Assembly (NCBI RefSeq): GCF_026913205.2
Contig: NZ_CP168151.1
Coordinates: 1,612,001-1,676,000 of the forward strand
Reading direction: 5' to 3'
Origin: Lentilactobacillus sp. SPB1-3
Lineage (GTDB): Bacteria > Bacillota > Bacilli > Lactobacillales > Lactobacillaceae
DNA: 64,000 nt
Within the stretch, counting starts at the first letter, position 1. Each line of letters begins with the position of its first letter. The notes beneath the pieces were generated by a model, which was given only the letters and a program-made list of their open reading frames with translations, had not been told where the DNA came from and made no database searches. Position numbers and translations under genes: made by a program. This document shows, in pieces, positions 17,410-25,865 of this stretch.

Positions 17410-18131
17410 TATTCTGCCCCCTCAGCCTTTAAAAAGACATCTTCAATCGTACCAACATGGTACTGTTCTTTCAGAACACTAGGCTTATCAAATGCCATTA
17501 CTTTACCATCCAATAGTAGTGCCACACGGTCAACCAATTCTGCTTCATCCATCACATGAGTAGTAATTAAAATACTTCGGCCAGCATCACGAACTCTGGC
17601 TAGTTCCGCCCAGATTTGTCGTCTTAAGGCAGGATCAATTCCCACAGTTGGTTCATCTAAAATCAATAGATCAGGTTCGCCCAATAAGGCGATTGCCAAT
17701 GACAATCTGCGCATCATCCCACCAGAATATCCGGCAACTCTTCTGTCTAAAGCATCAGTTAAATCGACCACTTTAGACGCATGAAGGATTTCATCTTGCA
17801 ACTTTTGCTTATCGATACCCTTCATCTGACCATAGAATTTCAAGTTTTCTCTCCCAGATAAACTGGTATACAGAGCATCGGTTTGGGCCATATAACCTAT
17901 CTTGCTTAACAGCTGACGATCAGGCAATTGAGTATTAAATACTTTAGCAGAACCGCCATTGGCAACTTCCATGCCCAAAGTAACTTTAATTACAGTTGAT
18001 TTACCGGCACCCGAAGGGCCAATAAGTCCAACGATTTCACCAGCATTAACTGTTAAATTGACATCTTTTAAAACTGTTTGTGAGCCGAACTGTTTGGCAA
18101 TATGCTGTAAGTCAATAATTGCTGTGTTCAT
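17409..18131 (-). CDS. ABC transporter ATP-binding protein
   Basis: About 240 residues with Walker A GPSGAGKST, Q-loop MAQTDALYTSLSGRENLKFY, signature YSGGMMRRLSLAIALLGEPD, Walker B LLILDEPTVGIDP and the H-loop ITTHVMDEAE. DrrA/NatA-type importer-exporter ATPase partnering the ABC-2 permease next to it. ATG 18131 is preferred because AAGGAG is eight bases away; the first ATG at 18137 is too close to it. Confidence 0.92.
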   Translation of the reverse strand: MNTAIIDLQHIAKQFGSQTVLKDVNLTVNAGEIVGLIGPSGAGKSTVIKVTLGMEVANGGSAKVFNTQLPDRQLLSKIGYMAQTDALYTSLSGRENLKFYGQMKGIDKQKLQDEILHASKVVDLTDALDRRVAGYSGGMMRRLSLAIALLGEPDLLILDEPTVGIDPALRRQIWAELARVRDAGRSILITTHVMDEAELVDRVALLLDGKVMAFDKPSVLKEQYHVGTIEDVFLKAEGAE

Positions 18132-18162
18132 TGTCATCTCTCCTTGGATTCATCTTTATCAC

Positions 18163-18184
18163 TAAGTGAGTGACCGCTCACTTA
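18163..18184. promoter_or_regulatory. TetR operator of the ABC exporter operon
   Basis: 22-bp site with arms TAAGTGAG and CTCACTTA around TGACCG, located between the promoter and the ATPase start. Confidence 0.75.
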
Positions 18185-18192
18185 TTAAATTC

Positions 18193-18220
18193 AGTATATC
18201 TAATTAATTTTAATTGTCAA
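18193..18220 (-). promoter_or_regulatory. Promoter of the ABC exporter operon
   Basis: Minus strand TTGACA and TATACT with 16-bp spacer; the operator begins eight bases downstream of the -10 box. Confidence 0.75.
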
Positions 18221-18228
18221 TCAATAAC

Positions 18229-18276
18229 AAAAAAGCCGTAAGATCAGCACGCTGATTTTACGACTTTGGTTATCTA
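18229..18276 (-). terminator. Terminator of the cadD-ArsR operon
   Basis: CGTAAAATCAG and CTGATCTTACG stem reading on the minus strand, ending in GGCTTTTTTG. Confidence 0.8.
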
Positions 18277-18303
18277 AGTATTATTATTTCGAATTTGTTT
18301 GGG

Positions 18304-18621
18304 TTACTTATCGTACATCTTGGTTGGATGTGGTTCACCCTTAATTTCATGCTTCACGTGGTTTAACATATCGTCAACCATTTCAATAATATGAGGATCA
18401 TCCAGTCGGTACAAAATTCGGGTACCTACTCTTTTTTTAGTAACTAATTGATACCGATACAGAACTCCCAGATGTTTGGAAACCACTGATTGGGCTAATT
18501 GTGTCGCAGAAATAATCGATGTGACATCAACATAATCATTTTGTTCCCGCAAAAAATAAAGAATCGAAATGCGAATACCATTCCCCAATACTTTATAGAT
18601 TTTAGCAGCCTCTGTTATCAA
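18304..18621 (-). CDS. ArsR/SmtB family metal-responsive repressor (CadX/CzrA-like)
   Basis: 105 residues of a winged-helix ArsR fold (SATQLAQSVVSKHLGVLYRY recognition region). The C-terminal helix carries D75-x-H77 ... H88-x-x-H91, the exact spacing of the alpha-5 metal site of CzrA/SmtB. The ELCVCDL cysteine site of CadC (alpha-3N) is absent, so zinc or cobalt-type sensing with transmission to cadmium resistance is likely. The open frame begins with TTG directly after AGAGGA, which is a poor spacing; the true start may be a nearby non-standard codon. It is downstream of cadD in one operon. Confidence 0.82.
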   Translation of the reverse strand: MITEAAKIYKVLGNGIRISILYFLREQNDYVDVTSIISATQLAQSVVSKHLGVLYRYQLVTKKRVGTRILYRLDDPHIIEMVDDMLNHVKHEIKGEPHPTKMYDK

Positions 18622-18655
18622 ATCCTCTTTACTGGTTGCGATAATTATCCCACCT

Positions 18656-19219
18656 TTAAAGCCAGGCCATAATATGACTAATTAAACCACTATCCCAAAA
18701 GACATACAGTCCGACACCAATATACACGATTTTTGTTAAAATCTCACCGTACTTTTCCATCGTGTTATACACGACTTTAATGTTACCGATAAGGTTGATC
18801 AACACTACTACTATACCAGATAAGACCACTAAGAACAGTAGAACAAGTGCAAAATCTTCAAAACTCAAACCAGTCAATATTGGTAAGAAAATTGATAAGT
18901 TACAACCCGAACAAACAGCTAAGTATGTAATGAAGGTTGCCAATACTGGTGAACGACCCTTGTCATCTGCCAAATCATCGTCGTCATCTTTAAATGCCAT
19001 ATAAATCGGTAGGATTCCCAAGACACCTAATAACCATTCCGGTAAGAATAAGGCTAATAATTTGCCCGCAAAGAAACTAAGCGACACTAAAACAATAATT
19101 CCTAAAACGTAGCCAAGCACAACTTTCTTAACATCATACTTCTTCAATAGAATTAACAAAATGAAGAAGAAATCCAGATTGACTCCTAAAAACGTAATTA
19201 AAATTAACCACCAGTTCAT
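18656..19219 (-). CDS. cadD: CadD family cadmium resistance transporter
   Basis: 187 residues, about six membrane segments, with the LysE-superfamily pattern of CadD: MNWWLILITFLGVNLDFFFI, the acidic cytoplasmic loop KDDDDDLADDKGRSPV and TYLAVCSGCNLSIFLPILTG. Family members confer low-level cadmium (and zinc) resistance, presumably by efflux. The promoter overlaps a 32-bp palindrome, and an ArsR gene follows 34 bases downstream, the cadDX arrangement known in staphylococci. Confidence 0.88.
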   Translation of the reverse strand: MNWWLILITFLGVNLDFFFILLILLKKYDVKKVVLGYVLGIIVLVSLSFFAGKLLALFLPEWLLGVLGILPIYMAFKDDDDDLADDKGRSPVLATFITYLAVCSGCNLSIFLPILTGLSFEDFALVLLFLVVLSGIVVVLINLIGNIKVVYNTMEKYGEILTKIVYIGVGLYVFWDSGLISHIMAWL

Positions 19220-19230
19220 TCAATCATCCT

Positions 19231-19262
19231 CTCTATATATTCCATCTATGGAATATATAGAG
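19231..19262. promoter_or_regulatory. 32-bp perfect inverted repeat, ArsR operator
   Basis: CTCTATATATTCCA and its exact reverse complement are separated by TCTA. The site overlaps the -10 region of the cadD promoter. Confidence 0.85.
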
Positions 19263-19289
19263 CATAGTCCTTTAACATCAAATATGCAA
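19261..19289 (-). promoter_or_regulatory. Promoter of cadD
   Basis: Minus strand TTGCAT and TATGCT with a 17-bp spacer; the operator lies immediately downstream. Confidence 0.6.
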
Positions 19290-19445
19290 ACATTGCTTAT
19301 ATAATATAAGCTTCACTGTTAAATAATCATATGCTGTTCGATATCAATGCCCACAATTCCAAGTCTTTCTGCCACCCCACTGAATTTCTGCTAAGATAGA
19401 GTTTGTGTGAATTCTGAATAATTAAAATAATGTGGAGGGATACAA

Positions 19446-20987
19446 TTGAAGCAACCACGTTTACGCTTCGCTATCAAGGGCCTGCTTGTCGGATTAACGG
19501 TTGGGATTGTCGTCAGCAGTTTCCGCTGGTTGATCGAACATGGCCTCGCAATCTTTACTACAATCTATCAACATTTCAGTTGGCCCATCGCAATTGGAGT
19601 TTTGTTAATAAATTTAGTCATTGGCGTCATCATATCCCAATTGCTCAAGCAAGAACCTAATATCTCTGGATCAGGAATCCCCCAGGTTGAAGGACAACTG
19701 CAAGGAGAATTCGAGTTGACTTGGTGGTCGATTCTTTGGCGCAAATTTGTCGGTGGAGTTCTGGCACTATCACCTGGTCTTTTTCTAGGTCGGGAAGGCC
19801 CTTCTATTCAACTTGGTGCCGCAGTTGGTCAGGGAATCTCTGAGTGGCAACATGATGACCGCAGTGAACGCCGCATAATGATTGCCGCTGGTGCCGCTGC
19901 TGGATTATCAGCCGCGTTCAATGCACCAATTGCCGGTAGTTTGTTTGTCGTAGAAGAAATTTACCATAACTTTTCGCCATTGGTTTGGTTGTCATGTCTA
20001 TCAAGTGCAATTGGTGCTAACTTCATATCACTTTATGTCTTTGGTGAATTACCGGTTTTGCACCTCATTTATCCTAAGCCACTGCCCATCAATCTGTACT
20101 GGCATTTATTGATACTCGGAATTATTTTAGGACTACTAGGTAAGTTTTATCAGTGGATTCTTTTACAGCTACCAGAATGGTATGCTCATACAAAAATCCC
20201 TCGCAACTACCAAGGATTGATTCCTTTAGTCCTCGTAATTCCCGTCGGTTTTTGGGTGCCCCAACTAATCGGTGGTGGTAACCAACTAATTATTAACTTT
20301 GGTCACCAGGTACCATCGTTTACCATATTATTAGGAATTTTTGCCATTCGGTTTATTTTTTCAATGGTCTCTTACGGTTCCGGATTACCCGGCGGTATTT
20401 TCCTGCCGATTCTATCATTAGGTGCCATCATTGGCGCAGCTTATGCGCAATTAATGGTTGGCATGCATGTTTTACCCACATCCTACATAATCAACTTCAT
20501 AATTTTCGCGATGGCTGGTTACTTCTCTGCTATTGGTAAAGCACCCTTTACCGCTATTTTATTGGTCACGGAAATGGTCGGTAACTTAAAACTGTTGATG
20601 CCACTAGCAGTGGTGTCCTTAATTGCTTACCTAGTGTTAGACAGCCTAAATGGTGCCCCCATCTATGAAGCTTTACTTGCTAAGTTAGTGAAACATCCTT
20701 CTCCCGCACCATCCCAACAGATGGAACGTATCGAAGTACCCATCTTTGCCGGCAGTGCCCTAGAAGATCATCAAGTCCGGGACATTACTTGGCCCAAGTC
20801 TTCATTACTAATTGGAATAATTCGTGGTGAAAAAGAAGTTATTCCACATGGCGACAGTGTTTTACAAGCTGGGCAGACATTAGTGATTCTCACCAGCGCA
20901 ACTGATCGCCAACGAGTCCGTGCTCAAATTCGTCAGTTAGCCACAACTAGTGGCGTCACATTTGGGCAAGCCGAGAAACCTGAGTAA
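19446..20987 (+). CDS. ClC family chloride/proton exchanger with TrkA-C domain
   Basis: 513 residues. Chloride-site motifs GSGIPQVEG, GREGPSIQLGAAVG (contains the gating glutamate) and GSGLPGGIFLPILSLGA are intact, as is the SLFVVEEIYHNF segment whose glutamate carries protons in exchangers. A cytoplasmic TrkA-C (RCK-C) domain occupies about residues 430-505. Starts with TTG at 19446, five bases after GGAGGGA. Such proteins can aid acid resistance. Monocistronic, with its own terminator. Confidence 0.92.
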   Translation: MKQPRLRFAIKGLLVGLTVGIVVSSFRWLIEHGLAIFTTIYQHFSWPIAIGVLLINLVIGVIISQLLKQEPNISGSGIPQVEGQLQGEFELTWWSILWRKFVGGVLALSPGLFLGREGPSIQLGAAVGQGISEWQHDDRSERRIMIAAGAAAGLSAAFNAPIAGSLFVVEEIYHNFSPLVWLSCLSSAIGANFISLYVFGELPVLHLIYPKPLPINLYWHLLILGIILGLLGKFYQWILLQLPEWYAHTKIPRNYQGLIPLVLVIPVGFWVPQLIGGGNQLIINFGHQVPSFTILLGIFAIRFIFSMVSYGSGLPGGIFLPILSLGAIIGAAYAQLMVGMHVLPTSYIINFIIFAMAGYFSAIGKAPFTAILLVTEMVGNLKLLMPLAVVSLIAYLVLDSLNGAPIYEALLAKLVKHPSPAPSQQMERIEVPIFAGSALEDHQVRDITWPKSSLLIGIIRGEKEVIPHGDSVLQAGQTLVILTSATDRQRVRAQIRQLATTSGVTFGQAEKPE

Positions 20988-20999
20988 TAATTTCAAACT

Positions 21000-21040
21000 A
21001 AAAAGGACCACCAGAGTGAATAACTTTGGTGGTCCTTTTC
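21000..21040 (+). terminator. Terminator after ClC gene
   Basis: AAAAGGACCACCA ... TGGTGGTCCTTTT hairpin. Confidence 0.88.
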
Positions 21041-21052
21041 TTCATATCAAAG

Positions 21053-21440
21053 TTAATTTGCGTTTAGTTCATCGAATGATTCATCGATACTGGTTGTTCC
21101 GCCGTAAAGATTGAATCCCTGATTGAATGCTCGAGTGTCATGAAGGCACTTGACAACAACTGCAGCAACATCAGCTCTAAACACCACATCATTGTGGCCA
21201 TTACCGTCAATACTAATTGTATTAGTCTCATCACCATCGGATAAAATAGCTGGGCGAATTACCGTGTATTTCAAACCACTCTTCTTAAGTATCTCTTCAG
21301 CATAGTACTTAGTCACATAATAGCTAGGAGTATCGTACACATCCCATGTTGACCGTGACTCAGCTCCAGTTGCTGACTCCATGACATACCGGTCGATATT
21401 TTGCTGACTTAGCAGCATCCATTATCTTACAAATAAATTT
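21053..21440 (-). pseudogene. NAD(P)-binding SDR remnant, N-terminus missing
   Basis: The C-terminal half of an NmrA/YhfK-like SDR protein: SYYVTKYYAEEILKKSGLKY and TVIRPAILSDGD. The Rossmann nucleotide-binding start is gone. Just upstream on the same strand GATGCTGCTAAGTCAGC reads DAAKSA in another frame and rejoins NIDRYVM after one extra A, so a frameshift adds to the truncation. Lies between a terminator and the MarR-MFS unit; no start signal. Confidence 0.75.
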
Positions 21441-21483
21441 GACTTTAGTTACTCCACGATTTACACTAATCAACGTCGCAAAA

Positions 21484-21499
21484 ATGTGCAAGCGCACAT
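21484..21499. promoter_or_regulatory. Probable MarR operator
   Basis: ATGTGCAAGCGCACAT: 6-bp arms ATGTGC/GCACAT around AAGC, just upstream of the MarR ribosome binding site. Confidence 0.55.
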
Positions 21500-21516
21500 A
21501 AAAAGGAGTTGATTTT

Positions 21517-21978
21517 ATGGTATCTAATCAAAATAACGACAGAGTTCAAGGCATTAGTATCGTCAATCGAATCATTCAAAATGATCTGAAAAGAAATGTA
21601 AAGCAATATGGGCTGAACGAAAATAATTATTTTTTCATATTTTTCATTAACGATCACCCCGGTGCTTCTCAAGACGAGCTGACACGGACTATGTTTTTAG
21701 ATCATAGTACTATCACACGAGCTGTGGCCAAGTTAATTAAATTAGGCTACCTAGAACGTCGCTTTGATGAGCACGACAAGCGAATCAGTAGACTGTACCT
21801 TACTGCCGAAGGTGAAGCTCTTCGTAAGCCACTCTATGAATTAACGCAGCATGCCGAGGACGTAGCATTCAATAATTTATCGGATGATGAGCGCGAAACT
21901 GTGCAAACTCTGCTATTAAAATCAGCTCTGTCACATGAAAAGGAGAAAGCAAAAAATGCAATCACAAAATACAGATAA
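21517..21978 (+). CDS. MarR family regulator
   Basis: 153 residues, winged helix with FFINDHPGASQDELTRTMFL, DHSTITRAVAKLIKLGYLER and the wing RRFDEHDKRISRLYLTAEGE. RBS AAAAGGAGTTGATTTT precedes the ATG. Its end overlaps the MFS gene start by 23 bases, so the two are coupled and the regulator probably represses the pump through the dyad at 21484. Confidence 0.9.
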   Translation: MVSNQNNDRVQGISIVNRIIQNDLKRNVKQYGLNENNYFFIFFINDHPGASQDELTRTMFLDHSTITRAVAKLIKLGYLERRFDEHDKRISRLYLTAEGEALRKPLYELTQHAEDVAFNNLSDDERETVQTLLLKSALSHEKEKAKNAITKYR

Positions 21979-23353
21979 AATGGCATCTCGAGACATATTG
22001 TCAATTGCCGCTGCTGCTATTATGGCGTTTATTGGAGTGCTTATTGAAACTTCTATGAACGTCACCTTCCCCACTTTAACCAAGCAACTGGGAGTTAATT
22101 TAAGTACTATCCAGTGGTTAACTACTGGTTACCTATTAATGGTTTCCTTAGTTATCGTTTGTTCATCATATATTAAGAACCGATTTAAAGAACGTAACAT
22201 ATTTATTGCCGGAACATTATTTGCAATTGTTGGTGACCTCTTTTGTGCCCTTGCTGGTAATTTCCCCATCCTCTTATTAGGACGACTAATCCAAGCTGTC
22301 GGAACAGGAATCGTGTTACCACTTCTATTCAACATCATCTTGGAACGTGCTCCCATTGCTAAACGTGGTGTTTATATGGGTCTAGGAGGTTTAACAGTTT
22401 CTTTAGCTCCTGCTTTGGGACCAACCTTTGGTGGCATCGTAGTTTACTTCTTAAGTTGGCGTGATATTTTCTGGATTGTATTACCATTAATGGTAATTGG
22501 TTTAATCATGGGATCGGCCATTGAACAAATTACTCCATTGAAGAAGGAACAGTTCGATTGGCTAAGACTACTATTACTAACCATCATCTTTGTTAGTTTG
22601 ACTCTAGGATTCAATACTATTAGTGAATTTGGGTGGATCAATGGTCAATTTGCCATTGCTTTAGTAATTATGATCATCGCCTTAGCGGCGTTTATTGCTG
22701 TTTCACGACGCAGCAATCGGGTTCTTGTAAATATTGACATTTTCAAAAATCCAGTCTTCAACTTAGCACTGATTGCATATGTGTTTATTCAGTTCACTAA
22801 TATTGGGATCAACTTCGTGCTACCTAACTACAGTCAAATCGCTGATAACTCGACTTCTCTAATTGCCGGACTTATCATGTTGCCCGGTAGTTTGATTGCT
22901 GGATTACTCAACCCAGTTTGGGGCCAAATGTATGATTCACTTGGAGCGAAGCGACCAATCACAATTGGTAACTCACTATTCTTCTTAGCAATCGTCTTGT
23001 TTGCCGTATTTAGTTTCCATATTTCGACCATCATGATCTTGATTTACTACGTCATTTTTGCGATTGGTATGACAATGTCATTCAACAATACGATGACCTA
23101 TGCCTTAACGATTGTGGGCCCAGAATACGAAACTGACGCCAACGCTATCTTTAATACTTTGCAACAATTCGCTGGTTCAATTGGAACCGCAATTGCGTCA
23201 AGTTTCTTAGCATCAGGCAGTGGTACTAGCGCCGCTATGATTATGAAGTCTGGTACGCAACATGCCTTTATGTTTGTCGGTGTACTGATCTTGATCAACT
23301 TTGTGTTGTATCACTTTGTCTTTAAAATGGGTGCCAAACAGTTAAAACTCTAA
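21956..23353 (+). CDS. DHA2-type MFS efflux transporter
   Basis: About 465 residues with 14 predicted membrane segments. Motifs: IETSMNVTFPTLTKQLGVNL, IQWLTTGYLLMVSLVIVCSS and GPTFGGIVVYFLSWRDIFWI (motif C type). ATG 21956 is preferred to the upstream in-frame ATG because the AAAGGAG signal lies between them. A drug or cation antiporter by family; substrate unknown. Confidence 0.9.
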   Translation: MQSQNTDKMASRDILSIAAAAIMAFIGVLIETSMNVTFPTLTKQLGVNLSTIQWLTTGYLLMVSLVIVCSSYIKNRFKERNIFIAGTLFAIVGDLFCALAGNFPILLLGRLIQAVGTGIVLPLLFNIILERAPIAKRGVYMGLGGLTVSLAPALGPTFGGIVVYFLSWRDIFWIVLPLMVIGLIMGSAIEQITPLKKEQFDWLRLLLLTIIFVSLTLGFNTISEFGWINGQFAIALVIMIIALAAFIAVSRRSNRVLVNIDIFKNPVFNLALIAYVFIQFTNIGINFVLPNYSQIADNSTSLIAGLIMLPGSLIAGLLNPVWGQMYDSLGAKRPITIGNSLFFLAIVLFAVFSFHISTIMILIYYVIFAIGMTMSFNNTMTYALTIVGPEYETDANAIFNTLQQFAGSIGTAIASSFLASGSGTSAAMIMKSGTQHAFMFVGVLILINFVLYHFVFKMGAKQLKL

Positions 23354-23366
23354 TCTAATTATTAAT

Positions 23367-23405
23367 AAGAAAATCCCTCAACTTTATAAGTTGAGGGATT
23401 TTCTA
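23367..23405. terminator. Bidirectional terminator
   Basis: GAAAATCCCTCAACTT and AAGTTGAGGGATTTTC form a perfect stem between convergent genes. Confidence 0.92.
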
Positions 23406-23425
23406 GTAAACTGCTATTGATCAAA

Positions 23426-24259
23426 TTAATTCAATTTCTTTACTTGTTGACCATCCAAATAATACTTCTGATTGTACATTGTCCAACTTAATGGTAACTG
23501 CAAGTCAAATTTACCTTCATTGATGAATTTTCGTTGGACATTCAATCTGGATAGGTCCTTATGAGCAGCCTCTGACAGCATGATTTTAGTTCTGACTTTC
23601 AAGAAATGCTTGAGATACTTAGCCTCATTACCGCCCTGTGCAGGTGTTTTGCACTTCTTCAAAGTATCAGCGAGAATTCCCTGAAAACTGCTGTGATCAC
23701 TATCTTTACCTGGCCCATGGACAACTAACGCATCATAGTAGATATACTGTCCTAATGGACTCAAGCCATCCTTTTTAGCATACTTGATGGCTGGATTCAT
23801 GTACTGTTTATCCAAAATATCATTTTGTGCCTTGATCATTGCCGAATCCTTGCTGGCTTTTCGCCAAGCTGTGACGTATTTATTTCCTAATCCTTTATGT
23901 GAAGAGGTTCCATTAACTGCCTTCAAGGCTGGCAAAAATGGTTTCAAAATATTATGTTGAGGTTTTAATTGCACATACTTTTTAACCACTTCATACATAT
24001 CACCGGTTCCTGAGGTGAAACCAATAATTCCCCCGGTATAGCCTCTGCCATCGCCAATATCTTCAATGTAGCGATATTCTTTATTGTAATTAAGAGTCGA
24101 ATTCTCGGCACTCGAAACCAAAGCAAAAGTAGTTTTTCGCAAATTTCCTGTTTGAATCGTTTGCGGTTGGGTCTTTGAATCTTTCTTCAAGCTTTGTTTA
24201 GCAGCACAACCCGTTAATACCAATAAAACACAAGCGAAGGCTAACAATATTTTCTTCAT
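23426..24259 (-). CDS. GH46 chitosanase, predicted lipoprotein
   Basis: 277 residues. A lipoprotein signal peptide ends in LTGC (Cys18). The mature part starts with a short linker and then SSAENSTLNY (Glu52) and YIEDIGDGRGYTGGIIGF (Asp70); the 18-residue spacing equals that of the acid pair Glu22/Asp40 of the Streptomyces GH46 enzyme. This enzyme cleaves beta-1,4 bonds in chitosan. Unlike most GH46 enzymes, which are secreted freely, this one would be anchored to the outer face of the membrane. It is a single gene with its own terminator; no sugar transporter is nearby. Confidence 0.9.
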   Translation of the reverse strand: MKKILLAFACVLLVLTGCAAKQSLKKDSKTQPQTIQTGNLRKTTFALVSSAENSTLNYNKEYRYIEDIGDGRGYTGGIIGFTSGTGDMYEVVKKYVQLKPQHNILKPFLPALKAVNGTSSHKGLGNKYVTAWRKASKDSAMIKAQNDILDKQYMNPAIKYAKKDGLSPLGQYIYYDALVVHGPGKDSDHSSFQGILADTLKKCKTPAQGGNEAKYLKHFLKVRTKIMLSEAAHKDLSRLNVQRKFINEGKFDLQLPLSWTMYNQKYYLDGQQVKKLN

Positions 24260-24535
24260 TAACGTCTCTTCCTTAGATTAATTATTGAATACTACAAATT
24301 ATATTCTACCTTTCGTTGTTTAAGCATTTGCATAGAAATGCTTAAGTTTGTCTATTGAAAGGAAATAACATTTAATGTGGAAAAATTTTCTTGCTTTCAA
24401 CATTTCGTGATCCTGTAATAAAAATCGCGTTTTTAATACTTGAGTAATGCCAATCTGATCATTTAATGTTAGTTATTATTTATCCTCGGGATACAACAAG
24501 TATTAAGTCGTCAATAATATTTGGAGGATCCACAA

Positions 24536-25075
24536 TTGAATTTAAATAATCTCAGTTTGGCCAACTTGTTTCTGGCAGCTGTCATAATTATTAGAGTTAT
24601 CATGCTTCAGTTACAACCCAAAATCATCAAGTTCAGCTCAACTTTTTATCTGTTGATGATTATCTTTGGAGTGTATGAAGGGATTAAGATAAAAGACTTT
24701 CATCTAACCACAGGATTCATCTGGTTCGTTATCTTAGCTTTAATCAGTACCGTATTATTCGCTTACTTCAGAGTCATTTCCTATCACCTATGGGTTGATG
24801 ATTACCAGCTCGTGATGCGTCAAGGAACTTGGATTACTTTAGTTCTTTGGATTATTGGTATTGGACCACACATGCTGATCGATAATCTGTGGGCACAAAG
24901 TAACGTGGTTATTCTAGTTCACTTAGGTTTAACTTTGATGATTCAGCGTGGCATTGTTTGGCGTCTCGCTACTCGTCAATTTCTTGCTGAAATCCAGACC
25001 ACAACTGCTTACAACGATAAATATCGCCATGAACGGCGCGAGGATCACGAGCACCGCCATAATCGCAACAGATAG
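24536..25075 (+). CDS. Uncharacterised four-TM membrane protein with basic tail
   Basis: 179 residues, about four to five membrane helices (residues 8-25, 32-48, 58-80, 95-115, 118-135) and a hydrophilic His/Arg-rich tail ending RREDHEHRHNRNR. I do not recognise the family with certainty; size and layout recall CcdC-like (DUF1453) proteins. Start TTG 24536 lies eight bases after GGAGG; the upstream TTG in the open frame would contain the ribosome binding site itself. Confidence 0.6.
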   Translation: MNLNNLSLANLFLAAVIIIRVIMLQLQPKIIKFSSTFYLLMIIFGVYEGIKIKDFHLTTGFIWFVILALISTVLFAYFRVISYHLWVDDYQLVMRQGTWITLVLWIIGIGPHMLIDNLWAQSNVVILVHLGLTLMIQRGIVWRLATRQFLAEIQTTTAYNDKYRHERREDHEHRHNRNR

Positions 25076-25089
25076 TTCATCTGTAAAAC

Positions 25090-25143
25090 AAAAAAGCATC
25101 CTAAATCTCAATTATTATTCAAGAGATTTAGGATGCTTTTTTT
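25090..25143. terminator. Terminator after 24536 gene
   Basis: GCATCCTAAATCTC and GAGATTTAGGATGC perfect stem with a T tract on both strands. Confidence 0.92.
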
Positions 25144-25204
25144 AGTGGCTTTATTTTCTATCTATTCCTCAATGTAAATACCTGTCATAGAGGACTTTCT
25201 GTTT

Positions 25205-25771
25205 CTAATTTTTATGGTCTCGTCTCCGTTCAACAATTGCCGACCCAATAACAATTCCACCAGCCATGACTGGTATCAAAATAATTCCTAGAATTGGAAT
25301 AAATAAAAAGAGAACTGCTTCTAAGACGTACGAAATATATAACAACGGGAACGCATATCGATTAGGCATGATCAAATCCGGATTCAGTTTTTCAATGTTT
25401 CGGCCCAACAACTGAAATGATACCGCCCACAAGAAAGTAACTGCGACATAGAAAATTCCTGGTGTTGCAGATTGTGGATAAGCTGACAACCATGAGGCTG
25501 AAAATGGAATAAAAGATTGTAATAATAGCCATAATGAATTCAGCCAATAAGTCGTCCGGTTAATTGTCTTGGCATTAGTGAAAATAATATGATGATTGTA
25601 CCAAACCACCATAATTAAAATAAACGTTGCAATATAAATTACTAAGCTTCGCCATTCAGCAAGCAACGCATTTATTGAAGGACCATCTGGACGTGGCAAC
25701 TCCAAAACTAATAACGTTACCACAATCGCAATAATGGCATCAGTAAACGCCACCAGTCGTTCTTTGTTCAT
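25205..25771 (-). CDS. TMEM175-family (DUF1211) membrane channel protein
   Basis: 188 residues; the first helix has the FTDA signature (MNKERLVAFTDAIIAIVVTL), followed by MVVWYNHHIIFTNAK. About six membrane segments. ATG 25771 is preferred because GGTGGG lies nine bases before it. It shares most residues with the protein at 48094, including long identical blocks such as LLQSFIPFSASWLS, so the two arose by a recent duplication or were acquired twice. Predicted potassium-permeable channel. Confidence 0.85.
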   Translation of the reverse strand: MNKERLVAFTDAIIAIVVTLLVLELPRPDGPSINALLAEWRSLVIYIATFILIMVVWYNHHIIFTNAKTINRTTYWLNSLWLLLQSFIPFSASWLSAYPQSATPGIFYVAVTFLWAVSFQLLGRNIEKLNPDLIMPNRYAFPLLYISYVLEAVLFLFIPILGIILIPVMAGGIVIGSAIVERRRDHKN

Positions 25772-25816
25772 CAATAACATCCCACCACCAAATAATTTTA
25801 ATCAACCAACAACACA

Positions 25817-25852
25817 CAAAAACATCTGACACATATAAGAGTCAGGTGTTCT
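25817..25852 (-). terminator. Terminator after 25866 gene
   Basis: Minus strand AACACCTGAC ... GTCAGATGTTTTTG hairpin. Confidence 0.6.
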
Positions 25853-25865
25853 ATGTTTATTAATA

